11,024 nucleotides of DNA from JBEKCP01 sp050014815 (GCA_050014815.1 JBEKCP010000128.1:1-11024); one strand, 5' to 3'. Positions 1-5,807 are shown, numbered from the stretch's first letter. The notes: generated from the letters alone by a model not told the origin. Made by a program: numbers and translations.

Positions 1-896
1 AGGAAGCAGTAGGCCCCCGTCCACGCAAGGTACAGCACGGGCACCTGGTGCCCCCGGGCGATCGCACCGTAGATGTTGAAGTGGTCCAGCACCGGCAGGA
101 CCGTGGACAGCAGGTCGGCCATGAACGGCACCAGCGGCAGCCTCTGCGCCATGGCCGATTGGGCCAGCATCGGCACCAGGTGCCCCAGCACGTAGATCGA
201 GCCGCAGAGGATCAGGTTGGGCAGCATCGGCAACCGGGTCGAGATGGCCACGCTCACGGCCGTCAGCATAATGGCCTCCCACAGGGCCAGCACCAGTCCC
301 GGCGCGATCTTGATCATTTCTTCCTGGCATTGCAGCCAGGTGGGATCGGTCGAGGCCGATTCCCGGGCGTCGTACACCACCTTGACCGGAATGCTGGCAA
401 GGAACAGCGACCCCAGGATGATGAACAGGAGGACCACCGGGCCGAGAATGCCCAGGAATTTGCCCAGGATGAACTCGCGGCGTCCGATCGGCTTCGACAG
501 CACCGTCAGGGCCGTGCGACCCTCGATCTCGTCGGCGATCGACGTGCTGGCCATCCACAGGGCGAGGATGACCGCCAAGACCATGATGAGCGTCAAACCG
601 TTGTCTTCGACCACCTTCAGGTCTTCGCCCAAGGTGAAGTAGGGGATAACGAGAAAGAGGAGGAGCATCGCGGCCCCGATCGCCAGCAGGACGTAGAACA
701 AGGGCTGTGCGACCGCCTCCTTGCCCGTGGCCCATGCGATGGCTGCCATTTTCGGCGCGACCAGCCGGAGCACCTGGAGCGTCGCCACCAGGAGGCAGAC
801 TGCGACCGCGGCGCCGACCGCCACGATCCACCAGGGTCTCATGCACGTGGGGACGACAATACCCACCGGAAGGATGTGTCCCGCCAAGATATTCAC
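1..896 (-). CDS. ABC-2 type (NosY-like) transporter permease, C-terminus beyond the window edge
   Basis: Integral membrane subunit of an ABC exporter, resembling the ABC-2/NosY family (often annotated as multi-copper enzyme maturation permease). About 298 residues are visible before the left edge cuts the gene. Hydrophobic segments occur near residues 22-45 (WWIVAVGAAVAVCLLVATL), 62-86 (FYVLLAIGAAMLLLFLVIPYF) and in LTLIMVLAVILALWMAS, followed by the family-typical stretch EIEGRTALTVLSKPIGRREF, then further helices around FLGILGPVVLLFIILGSLFL and LILCGSIYVLGHLV. The EIEGRTxxxxLSKPIxRxxF stretch is what identifies the subfamily. I chose GTG at 896 because AAGGGGA ends 6 nt upstream; TTG at 902 would sit directly on that site, and ATG at 842 is a later option. 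The acylphosphatase ends 76 nt upstream on the same strand, so co-transcription is possible. No ATPase partner is visible in the window, so the substrate is unknown. Confidence 0.85.
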   Translation of the reverse strand, partial: MNILAGHILPVGIVVPTCMRPWWIVAVGAAVAVCLLVATLQVLRLVAPKMAAIAWATGKEAVAQPLFYVLLAIGAAMLLLFLVIPYFTLGEDLKVVEDNGLTLIMVLAVILALWMASTSIADEIEGRTALTVLSKPIGRREFILGKFLGILGPVVLLFIILGSLFLASIPVKVVYDARESASTDPTWLQCQEEMIKIAPGLVLALWEAIMLTAVSVAISTRLPMLPNLILCGSIYVLGHLVPMLAQSAMAQRLPLVPFMADLLSTVLPVLDHFNIYGAIARGHQVPVLYLAWTGAYCF

Positions 897-972
897 AAAC
901 AATCCCCTTCGCCGCCGCACCGGGACGGATACCTGATGTCTACGCAACCACCGACCGTTTGGTTCGGGGCGT

Positions 973-1257
973 TCAGAACCGGACCTCGAACCCGCGGAAC
1001 CGCCCGCTCGCCGAGCGGGAGACTTCCTCCTCGCTGGAAATGTGGTGCCGCATCTCCTGTCTCAGCGCACCCAGGAACGCCCGGAGCTCGGCCTGTGTGC
1101 CTTCCACGACCACCTGGACCCGGCCGTCCGACAGGTTCCTGACAAAACCCGTCACGTCGAATCCGCGGGCAATCGAGCGGGCAGTATAGCGAAACCCGAC
1201 TCCCTGGACGTCGCCGGAGAACAAGACCTCTTGCTGTTGGGCGCCCGTTTCAGACAC
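973..1257 (-). CDS. acyP: Acylphosphatase
   Basis: Small cytoplasmic enzyme that hydrolyses the carboxyl-phosphate bond of acylphosphates. The protein is 94 residues, normal for the family. Both signatures are present: GDVQGVGFRY (residues 15-24), with the phosphate-binding catalytic Arg23, and GFVRNLSDGRVQV (37-49), with catalytic Asn41. The fold continues through VVVEGTQAELRAFLGAL, and the protein ends in FRGFEVRF, as acylphosphatases typically do. The start is GTG at 1257, with AGGAGG (1272-1267) 9 nt upstream; TTG at 1263 lies only 3 nt from that site. The open frame continues upstream to 1548, but that stretch runs antisense to the secreted protein gene and has no conserved content. It is divergent from the gene at 1331 and lies upstream of the permease gene on the same strand. 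Identification is secure; the physiological substrate in such bacteria is generally unknown. Confidence 0.93.
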   Translation of the reverse strand: MSETGAQQQEVLFSGDVQGVGFRYTARSIARGFDVTGFVRNLSDGRVQVVVEGTQAELRAFLGALRQEMRHHISSEEEVSRSASGRFRGFEVRF

Positions 1258-1266
1258 CGCCAAGGA

Positions 1267-1310
1267 CCTCCTCGCTGGAAAGTATATATCTCTTGACTTG
1301 CGGGGGGCAA
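1267..1310 (-). promoter_or_regulatory. Candidate promoter and ribosome binding site of the acylphosphatase gene
   Basis: On the minus strand a TTGCCC box (1310-1305), an 18-nt spacer and TATACT (1286-1281) resemble a sigma70-type promoter. Transcription would start near 1274, just before the AGGAGG ribosome binding site at 1272-1267. On the plus strand TTGACT (1293-1298) overlaps the same stretch, with only a weak TACCCT 17 nt later. If that box were used, the secreted-protein mRNA would start within a few bases of its ATG at 1331. The minus-strand assignment is the better supported of the two; both are pattern matches only. Confidence 0.35.
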
Positions 1311-1330
1311 CCGCGTACCCTTTGCCCCCT

Positions 1331-2539
1331 ATGCCGTCAAGAAGTGCATGGATGCTGGCGGTCGTGGCCGGAGCGGTTCTGGCGGCCCCGGCGGCTGCCC
1401 AGGAGCCCGTTATCCCGCCGCCCCCATCCGGCGACCAGGGCAGAGCCGTGGGGACTGGGTGCCCTACGGGCGCCGTGCCGCCCGCGGAGCCGGCTGCCAC
1501 GGCTTCGCAGGCTCCGGGCGTCCTGTTGCTCCGCAACGGCCGGGTCATTGAAGGCCGGATCGAAAAACTCGGCGACTACTACCAGGTCTCGCAGTCCGAC
1601 GGGCAGATTCGGGTCCGCTCCGGCGATGTCCAGTTCGTCTGCCGCGACGTGGAAGAGGGCTACCGGCGGAAGCAGGCCCTGATCCACCCGCAGGACATCA
1701 ACGAACATCTCGAACTGGCCCAGTGGTGCCAGCGGCAGGGGTTGCTCTCGAGCGCGGCCAACGAGCTCTCCGCCGCCATGGAGATCGATCCAAGCCACCC
1801 GATGATCGATGTCCTCCGGCGGCGACTGAAGATGGCGATGGAGGCCCCTTCAGAACCCCCGCCGCCCAGGCCGGCCATGAGCGGCCCTTCCAACGAAGAG
1901 CTCGATCGCATGGTTCGGGGCATGCCGGCCGGCACTGTGGAGAGTTTCATCCAGTCCATCCAGCCCGTCCTTATGAACCACTGCATGACTTCCGGCTGTC
2001 ACAGCGGCCCGTCGGACCATCGGCTCGCGTGGATTCGGGCTCCACAAGGCCAGCCGCCAAGCCGCCGCGTCACGCAACGGAACCTCTACGCCGCGCTCCA
2101 GTGGATCGACTGGAACACCCCGGGCGACAGCCCCTTGTTAAAATCCCCCCGCGGACCGCACGGCACCGTGCCGACGGCCATCTTCACCGATCGCCAGTTG
2201 GGCCAATACCGGCGGTTGAGCGAGTGGGTCTATCGAGTGGCGCAGCGGCCGATGCCGGCCGAGGGGGCGTCCGGGCTTGGCGGCATCGTTTCAGCGCCCG
2301 CCACGTGCGGCTTCGGCGACCTGGTCCCGCCGCGCAACCTTCCTGCCCGGCCCGGCCGCTCGCTGCCGATGCCGCCAGCCCACCGACCGGGCGGGGGCAA
2401 CCCGGTTCAGCAGGCATCTGGCACGGTGCCGGTGGGGCCTCGCAATCCGGACGCCTTCGATCAGGCGTTTCCCGCCGACGCCGAGACGGCCCCCCCCACG
2501 GTCCCCACGCCGGCCGCCAGGGCGCTCGAGAAGCCGTGA
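1331..2539 (+). CDS. Secreted protein with a CX4CH heme-c-like motif (planctomycete type)
   Basis: Predicted exported protein of 402 residues. MPSRSAWMLAVVAGAVLAAP, followed by AAAQ, is a signal peptide with likely cleavage near residue 23 (AAA/Q). A proline-rich linker is followed by a small beta-rich segment, LLLRNGRVIEGRIEKLGDYY, then QVSQSDGQIRVRSGDV and a helical stretch (EHLELAQWCQRQGLLSSAAN) that looks like a short TPR-type segment. Next comes a cytochrome-like segment containing NHCMTSGCHSG: Cys218, Cys223 and His224 form CX4CH rather than the usual CXXCH. The last 100 residues are Pro/Gly/Ala-rich and look disordered. ATG at 1331 is preferred because it opens the signal peptide; an in-frame TTG at 1298 would add 11 unlikely residues. 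No clear Shine-Dalgarno sequence precedes it. I infer a periplasmic, possibly heme-binding or structural role; covalent heme attachment is not shown by sequence alone. Confidence 0.75.
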   Translation: MPSRSAWMLAVVAGAVLAAPAAAQEPVIPPPPSGDQGRAVGTGCPTGAVPPAEPAATASQAPGVLLLRNGRVIEGRIEKLGDYYQVSQSDGQIRVRSGDVQFVCRDVEEGYRRKQALIHPQDINEHLELAQWCQRQGLLSSAANELSAAMEIDPSHPMIDVLRRRLKMAMEAPSEPPPPRPAMSGPSNEELDRMVRGMPAGTVESFIQSIQPVLMNHCMTSGCHSGPSDHRLAWIRAPQGQPPSRRVTQRNLYAALQWIDWNTPGDSPLLKSPRGPHGTVPTAIFTDRQLGQYRRLSEWVYRVAQRPMPAEGASGLGGIVSAPATCGFGDLVPPRNLPARPGRSLPMPPAHRPGGGNPVQQASGTVPVGPRNPDAFDQAFPADAETAPPTVPTPAARALEKP

Positions 2540-2558
2540 AGGCGGGGATCAGTCGTAG

Positions 2559-2606
2559 GGTGGGTCGACGGGCACCAACGCGCAGCGTTGGTCGGCGAGC
2601 CCCACC
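2559..2606. repeat. Imperfect palindrome GGTGGG...CCCACC with ACCAACGC/GCGTTGGT core
   Basis: The outer arms GGTGGG (2559-2564) and CCCACC (2601-2606) enclose a perfect 8-bp inner stem, ACCAACGC (2574-2581) and GCGTTGGT (2585-2592), with a GCA loop. It lies 20 nt after the stop codon of the secreted protein gene. No T-run follows the stem, so it is not a classical intrinsic terminator. It looks like one member of a dispersed intergenic palindrome family. The rest of 2540-2686 shows no gene. Confidence 0.6.
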
Positions 2607-2686
2607 AATTGGGATGTGGCTGGTTCTCATTTTGCAAATTGAGCAATCAACGCGGCCTTGGGAAGACATGCGGCCCAGGGACGTCC

Positions 2687-3382
2687 TCAACCCGACCGGT
2701 TGCGGCGATCCGCATACACGTCGTAGAGGTCGAAGAGGGTCTCGCGGAGGTCTCCGCCATGGCGTGTGAGCCGTGGGGCGACGTCCTCGAAGGCCACCAG
2801 GGGCGGAAAGCCCGCTTGCAACCGCTCGACGACGCGCCACGCCAACTGGGGATCGATGGCCGTGCGGCAGAGGTCCGGCAGACCCGCCGAGCGATGCGAC
2901 GTGACGAGCAAGCCGAGCCGCAAGCGGCGGCACGACCAGCCCAGCAGCAACCGGCTCGCCAGGCCGAGTTGCTCGTAGCCGTCGATGGCCACGAGGAAAA
3001 AGGGGACAGTCCCCATTTGCCGGAACGGCCCGGAGGGTGCTTCGCACAAATGGGGACTGTCCCGTTTTTCCCGGCGGCGGGCCGCGGCGAGGAATCCGTG
3101 GGGCAACCGCCGCTGGCCGCGGTGCAGCGTGGTGGAAAGGGTGCTTTGCCCGGCACGCTGGAGGGCCGAGAGGATCGCGAAGAGCAGGGTTGATTTTCCG
3201 GAGCCGTGGGGCCCGACGATCTGGCCCCGCCATCGCGATCGGCGGAGCCGGTCCACGAGGTCTTCCACGTTTTGGCCGGCCGGAAAGAGGAAAGTCGCCG
3301 CGCGGGGCCGGATTCGGCTGGCCGAGAAGGGGTTCAGCCGGGTTTCGGGGTCGTTCATGTGGAACGCATCGCCGTTCATCAT
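2687..3382 (-). CDS. Small P-loop ATPase carrying an in-frame palindromic-element insertion
   Basis: Predicted nucleotide-binding protein of up to 231 residues. Walker A is GPHGSGKST (residues 57-65, Lys63), preceded by the strand RGQIV. A Walker-B-like strand, FLVAIDGYEQL (129-139), has Asp134 followed by Gly where Glu is usual. LGLLVTSH (around 155-163) could be a sensor-type strand. Residues 105-129 (from EKRDSPHLCE to MGTVPFF) are encoded by the 77-nt palindrome at 2995-3071 and look foreign to the fold. Two stacked ATGs (3382 and 3379) and a later ATG at 3358 (MNDPETRLNP) compete as start. None has a good ribosome binding site, and the first directly abuts another palindrome. It is the last gene of the minus-strand cluster. 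It could be an accessory ATPase to the two arrestin-like proteins, but I do not recognise a named family, and activity may be compromised by the insertion. Confidence 0.7.
   Translation of the reverse strand: MMNGDAFHMNDPETRLNPFSASRIRPRAATFLFPAGQNVEDLVDRLRRSRWRGQIVGPHGSGKSTLLFAILSALQRAGQSTLSTTLHRGQRRLPHGFLAAARRREKRDSPHLCEAPSGPFRQMGTVPFFLVAIDGYEQLGLASRLLLGWSCRRLRLGLLVTSHRSAGLPDLCRTAIDPQLAWRVVERLQAGFPPLVAFEDVAPRLTRHGGDLRETLFDLYDVYADRRNRSG
2995..3071. repeat. GGGGACAGTCCC-type palindromic element inside the ATPase gene
   Basis: Two 25-nt arms, 2995-3019 and 3047-3071, are reverse complements with one mismatch and enclose a 27-nt loop. Each arm contains its own smaller palindrome (GGGGACAGTCCCC on the left, GGGGACTGTCCC on the right). 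On the minus strand the element is stop-free in the gene's frame and supplies about 25 residues, including RDSPHL and MGTVPFF. A related element lies at 5601-5644. Elements with this core are scattered in many bacterial genomes and are REP-like in appearance. Confidence 0.85.
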
Positions 3383-3470
3383 CGTTTAGCGGGCGGGCTT
3401 GCCCGCCGCTCCACTGAAGATTCCTCTCGGCGGGCAGGGCACCATGCCCAGCATGGTCGCCCGCTAAACG
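3383..3470. repeat. TTTAGCGGGCGGGC-type palindromic element, copy A
   Basis: The outer 13-bp inverted repeat is perfect: CGTTTAGCGGGCG (3383-3395) against CGCCCGCTAAACG (3458-3470). The first 26 nt are identical to copy B at 10188. The inner part diverges between copies and contains further GC-rich dyads. The element fills almost the whole gap between the arrestin-like gene (stop at 3477) and the ATPase start (3382). Removing its 88 nt would leave the two genes 6 nt apart, which suggests insertion into an originally compact operon. Confidence 0.85.
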
Positions 3471-3476
3471 GTAAGC

Positions 3477-3863
3477 TCATGCCGGAGGTACGTCGCCGAG
3501 CCGGAATATCTTTTGGGCAAGAAGCTCGCGGCCCTGCTCGAAGAACGCCCGAACCCGGACACACCACCGGACCTGGACGATCTGGCCTTCGTAGCTCAGC
3601 GGGCTGGGCGGCAGCGTGGTGCTGAACCGTTCGGGCCTGCGGGGATCGATCCAGTCGCCGCTTTCCGTGTCCCGCCGCCAGAATTCGTGGATGGCGAGGT
3701 CCTGCTCCCCTTTGCCCTCACTGTACCACAACACGGAGACTTCCACCGCGCGGATGGGATCGCCTTCGACCGACTCCAGCCGGTATTCGCCGGACAGGGA
3801 TTCGCCGGGGCGATAGATCCGGTTGCCGCCGTCCAGGCGGATGAGGATGGCCGGCTCGTTCAT
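3477..3863 (-). CDS. Small arrestin-like beta-sandwich protein, uncharacterised
   Basis: 128-residue soluble protein with no signal peptide or membrane segment. The pattern of alternating strands (AILIRLDGGNRIYRPGESLS, then a strand with VEVSVLWYSEG, then FSTTLPPSPLSYEGQIVQV and RWCVRVRAFF) is typical of arrestin/Vps26/Spo0M-like folds, in particular the PGE-x-LSGEYRL opening and the late strand with WxVRV. It starts at ATG 3863 (MNEPAILIRLDGG), and the ATGA there overlaps the TGA of the upstream membrane protein gene by 4 nt, a sign of translational coupling. A much longer open frame upstream in the same phase is antisense-like noise overlapping the membrane protein gene. The membrane protein's C-terminal half has a similar arrestin-like pattern, so the two may interact or form a hetero-assembly; that is inference. 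No enzymatic residues are visible. Confidence 0.75.
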   Translation of the reverse strand: MNEPAILIRLDGGNRIYRPGESLSGEYRLESVEGDPIRAVEVSVLWYSEGKGEQDLAIHEFWRRDTESGDWIDPRRPERFSTTLPPSPLSYEGQIVQVRWCVRVRAFFEQGRELLAQKIFRLGDVPPA

Positions 3864-5266
3864 GGGCTGCCGCTCCCCCGACCATCCTTCGGATGGTGCC
3901 CGTCCTTCGGATGGTGCCCGTCTTTCAGATGGTGCCATGGGACCAAGGCAGAGGGGTACACGATGACGGGAAAGGCCCGTTGGAAGGTCTGCCAGTCGGC
4001 CACGTCGCCGCGGACGACCAGTTCCCAGTCGATTTCGTTGTGGTCGGCGCGGAAGGAGTGCATGGCGCCGGCCGGCACGCTCACGCCGCACTCCGCCTGG
4101 AACGGCTCGCCGGGGCGGATCTCGAACCCCTCGCGGCGGAAGAGTTCCAGACGGCGGACCTCGCGGGCCTCGGTGCGGGCGTTGGTGCCCTGGCGATAGG
4201 TCGCCTCCTCCCGGCAAACCAGCGAGACCTCCAACGACCGCATGCGGAGCCGTCCCGACTGCGATACCAGCAGCTTGTACTCCCCTCCCGGCAGCAGCGG
4301 ATGGTCGGAAATCTCCACGAGCGTCGGCCCGACCCCCGCGGTCAGCACCAGTTGACGGATGAAGCAGACGATCAGGGCCACCCCGATCGCCAGGAACGGG
4401 AGGATGAAGAGCGTCAGGAGCCAATCGGGCCGTTCCATTCTGAAGCTGCCGGCCGCTTTCACGACGAAGTACGAGACGGCGCCGTTCCACAACACGCACG
4501 CCGCCGCCAGCCCCAGCAGCATCCAGCCGGGCGAGCCGCTCAACGGCAGGCGATACGCGAGCTTGGTGCCGGGACTGCTCGTGATGTCCCTCAGGTCCGG
4601 GACGTTGGGCAGTTTCGGCCCGGCGTCGCCGTCGAGGTCGAACAGCTCGACCGGCTGCGCCCGCTGCACGGTCGCGGCGCGGCGCTCGGCCGATTTTCCC
4701 CAGCGGAGGAGCGTGTAGACCAGCCCGCCCGCCCCGATCGCTATGAACGACCCCGGCACGAGAAACACCAGCCAGATCCACCACTGGTCGCCGCGGACGA
4801 GCACGGCCACGCCGGGATTGGCCGGATCGTACCAGCACGGGTATCTTTGCCCCTCGGTAAACCGCTCCAGCGCGGCGGATACCCCCTCCCGATCGCTGGT
4901 GTAGCCGTAGCGGGCCAACGCCCCTTCGCCGTCGCCGGAAGAGGCGGAGTGGATGTCGTAAGTCACTGCGTGGCAGGTCTCGCCCTGGACCTGGTACTCG
5001 ATCTTGATCTCGGGCCGGTAGAGGGTGCCGGTGTCCCCCTTGATTTCGCCGACCTTCTTTTGCAGCACGGTGCAGGTGCTCTCGACGAAACCGTGGTGGA
5101 CCCGCCACTCGGGGATCACCAGCCAGAGAATGCCCGCCAGGATGCCCCCGCAGCCGACCACCAGCAGGACGGCAAAGAACACGGCCTCGCCCAGGTTGCC
5201 GAGGGTGCGGGAGCCGGTCCGCCGGTGGCCGCGTTTTTTTTCGTAGTAGCGGAAATTTCGGGCCAC
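3860..5266 (-). CDS. DUF3592-type four-helix membrane protein with C-terminal arrestin-like domain
   Basis: 468 residues. A basic N-terminus (EKKRGHRR) precedes helix 1 (about 28-51). Residues 55-161 form an extracytoplasmic DUF3592-like domain, recognisable by YRPEIKIEYQVQGE and the closing RYPCWYDPANPGVAVLV. Helix 2 lies near 162-187, followed by a loop of about 60 residues, then helix 3 (247-272) and helix 4 (282-307). The remainder (about 312-445) looks like an arrestin-like beta-sandwich (LLPGGEYKLLVSQSGRLRMR, later VPAGAMHSFRADHNEIDWEL). The tail carries HHLKDG-HHPKDG-HHPKDG from an 18-nt tandem repeat. The start is GTG at 5266, with no clear ribosome binding site, only 5 nt after the TAA of the alpha-CTD-like gene. 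It overlaps the next gene by 4 nt. Function unknown; DUF3592 proteins are poorly characterised. Confidence 0.85.
   Translation of the reverse strand: MARNFRYYEKKRGHRRTGSRTLGNLGEAVFFAVLLVVGCGGILAGILWLVIPEWRVHHGFVESTCTVLQKKVGEIKGDTGTLYRPEIKIEYQVQGETCHAVTYDIHSASSGDGEGALARYGYTSDREGVSAALERFTEGQRYPCWYDPANPGVAVLVRGDQWWIWLVFLVPGSFIAIGAGGLVYTLLRWGKSAERRAATVQRAQPVELFDLDGDAGPKLPNVPDLRDITSSPGTKLAYRLPLSGSPGWMLLGLAAACVLWNGAVSYFVVKAAGSFRMERPDWLLTLFILPFLAIGVALIVCFIRQLVLTAGVGPTLVEISDHPLLPGGEYKLLVSQSGRLRMRSLEVSLVCREEATYRQGTNARTEAREVRRLELFRREGFEIRPGEPFQAECGVSVPAGAMHSFRADHNEIDWELVVRGDVADWQTFQRAFPVIVYPSALVPWHHLKDGHHPKDGHHPKDGRGSGSP
3886..3939. repeat. Three tandem 18-nt repeats at the 3' end of the DUF3592 gene
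   Basis: Three direct 18-nt units, at 3886-3903, 3904-3921 and 3922-3939. The first two are identical (CCTTCGGATGGTGCCCGT) and the third has diverged at a few positions. On the minus strand they encode repeated HH(L/P)KDG hexapeptides at the C-terminal end of the membrane protein. The length is a multiple of three, so copy-number change would keep the frame and the downstream ATGA overlap. Confidence 0.9.
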
Positions 5267-5271
5267 GGTCG

Positions 5272-5580
5272 TTACCGCGGTTGGGAAGGCGGCGGGGCCT
5301 TCATCAAGGCGCCGTCCTCCCGCTTGGACTCGCGGAAGAAGCCAATCCCCTCCAGCGCCTTGTAGACCTCTTCCAGCGTCTTCTCTCCGAAGTTCGAAAT
5401 ACCCAGCAGGTCCTCGGGGGTGCAGCTCAACAGGTCGCTGACTGTGAAGATGCCGCGCTCCTCCAGACAGTTAGTCGTCCGAACGGTCAAACCGATCTCC
5501 GCCGTACTCATCTCCAGTTTCTCGGCCCGATCCTGGGCCTGCGTATCGGTCTTGATCAACGGGATCCGGGTGGCTGCCAT
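5272..5580 (-). CDS. Stand-alone RNA polymerase alpha C-terminal-domain-like protein
   Basis: 102-residue protein built around a single alpha-CTD-like helix-hairpin-helix domain (about 26-82): LTVRTTNCLEERGIFTVSDL, then LLSCTPEDLLGISNFGEKTL, then EEVYKALEGIGF. Aligned with E. coli alpha, residues of the DNA-contacting 265 determinant are retained: R34 (R265), N37 (N268), G65 (G296), K67 (K298) and E71 (E302). T68 replaces S299. The amino-terminal assembly domain of true alpha is absent. ATG at 5580 is chosen because GGGAGG lies 6 nt upstream; a longer frame to 5718 would translate a palindromic repeat. TAA at 5272 is 5 nt before the next gene, so it should head the cluster. It may bind AT-rich DNA or RNA polymerase as a regulator. 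True rpoA is not in this window, and free-standing alpha-CTD proteins are a known feature of planctomycetes. Confidence 0.88.
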   Translation of the reverse strand: MAATRIPLIKTDTQAQDRAEKLEMSTAEIGLTVRTTNCLEERGIFTVSDLLSCTPEDLLGISNFGEKTLEEVYKALEGIGFFRESKREDGALMKAPPPSQPR

Positions 5581-5600
5581 GGGCTCCCTCCCACAGGGTC

Positions 5601-5644
5601 GGGGACTGTCCCTATTTTCGTCCGACGAAAATGGGACGGTCCCC
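5601..5644. repeat. GGGGACTGTCCC-type palindrome upstream of the alpha-CTD-like gene
   Basis: The arms 5601-5622 and 5624-5644 are reverse complements apart from one mismatch and one single-base bulge, and meet at TCGTCCGACGA. The core is the same as that of the element within the ATPase gene. It begins 20 nt upstream of the alpha-CTD start codon, inside its probable leader, so it could form a strong hairpin in the mRNA. No T-run suggests a terminator. Confidence 0.8.
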
Positions 5645-5698
5645 CTTGTTCGTGAACGGTACCGGCGGCGGGCCCGCCCCGTCGCCACATTGAGCAAG

Positions 5699-5727
5699 AG
5701 TATAGCAACTTCGGGCAATAGTGGCTA
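5699..5727 (-). promoter_or_regulatory. Candidate promoter for the alpha-CTD/DUF3592/arrestin/ATPase cluster
   Basis: On the minus strand TAGCCA (5727-5722), a 17-nt spacer and TATACT (5704-5699) fit a sigma70-type promoter with a good -10 and a moderate -35. Transcription would begin near 5692 and give a leader of about 110 nt that contains the palindrome at 5601-5644. Confidence 0.4.
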
Positions 5728-5737
5728 GCGGCAGAAA

Positions 5738-5807
5738 GTAGGTCCCGCCTGCCGGGCGGGACTTCGGTCGGGGCTCATCGAAGTCCCGCCCGGCAGGCGG
5801 GACCTAC
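5738..5807. repeat. Perfect 29-bp inverted repeat (GTAGGTCCCGCC type)
   Basis: Arms 5738-5766 and 5779-5807 are exact reverse complements over 29 nt, with a 12-nt spacer. Each arm starts or ends with GTAGGTCCCGCC or its complement and contains a GCCGGGCGGGAC block. It sits in the intergenic region between the divergent alpha-CTD-like and uvrD genes. No T-run follows on either side, and perfect arms of this length point to a recent mobile-type or REP-like insertion rather than a terminator. Confidence 0.9.

Noticed and set aside
48..1142. Long plus-strand open frame rich in His, Gln, Arg and Asp
   Set aside because: It is antisense to the permease and acylphosphatase genes, and its composition is typical of a shadow frame of hydrophobic coding DNA.
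2184..3233. 349-codon minus-strand open frame
   Set aside because: It overlaps two better supported genes, is Arg/Pro-rich, and has no ribosome binding site or domain.
3383..3470. Intrinsic terminator within the minus-strand cluster
   Set aside because: It has no T-run on the transcribed side, and the same element occurs elsewhere, so a dispersed repeat explains it better.
3864..5108. Upstream extension of the arrestin-like protein to 543 residues
   Set aside because: The extension is Arg/Gly/Pro-rich and overlaps the DUF3592 gene in another frame. The ATGA overlap at 3860-3863 gives a natural start.
3893..5365. 490-codon plus-strand open frame
   Set aside because: It is antisense to the DUF3592 gene, is Arg/His/Gln-rich, and has no recognisable motif.
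5581..5718. N-terminal extension of the alpha-CTD-like protein by 46 residues
   Set aside because: It would translate the palindromic repeat. The ATG at 5580 has a good GGGAGG site and begins where similarity starts.
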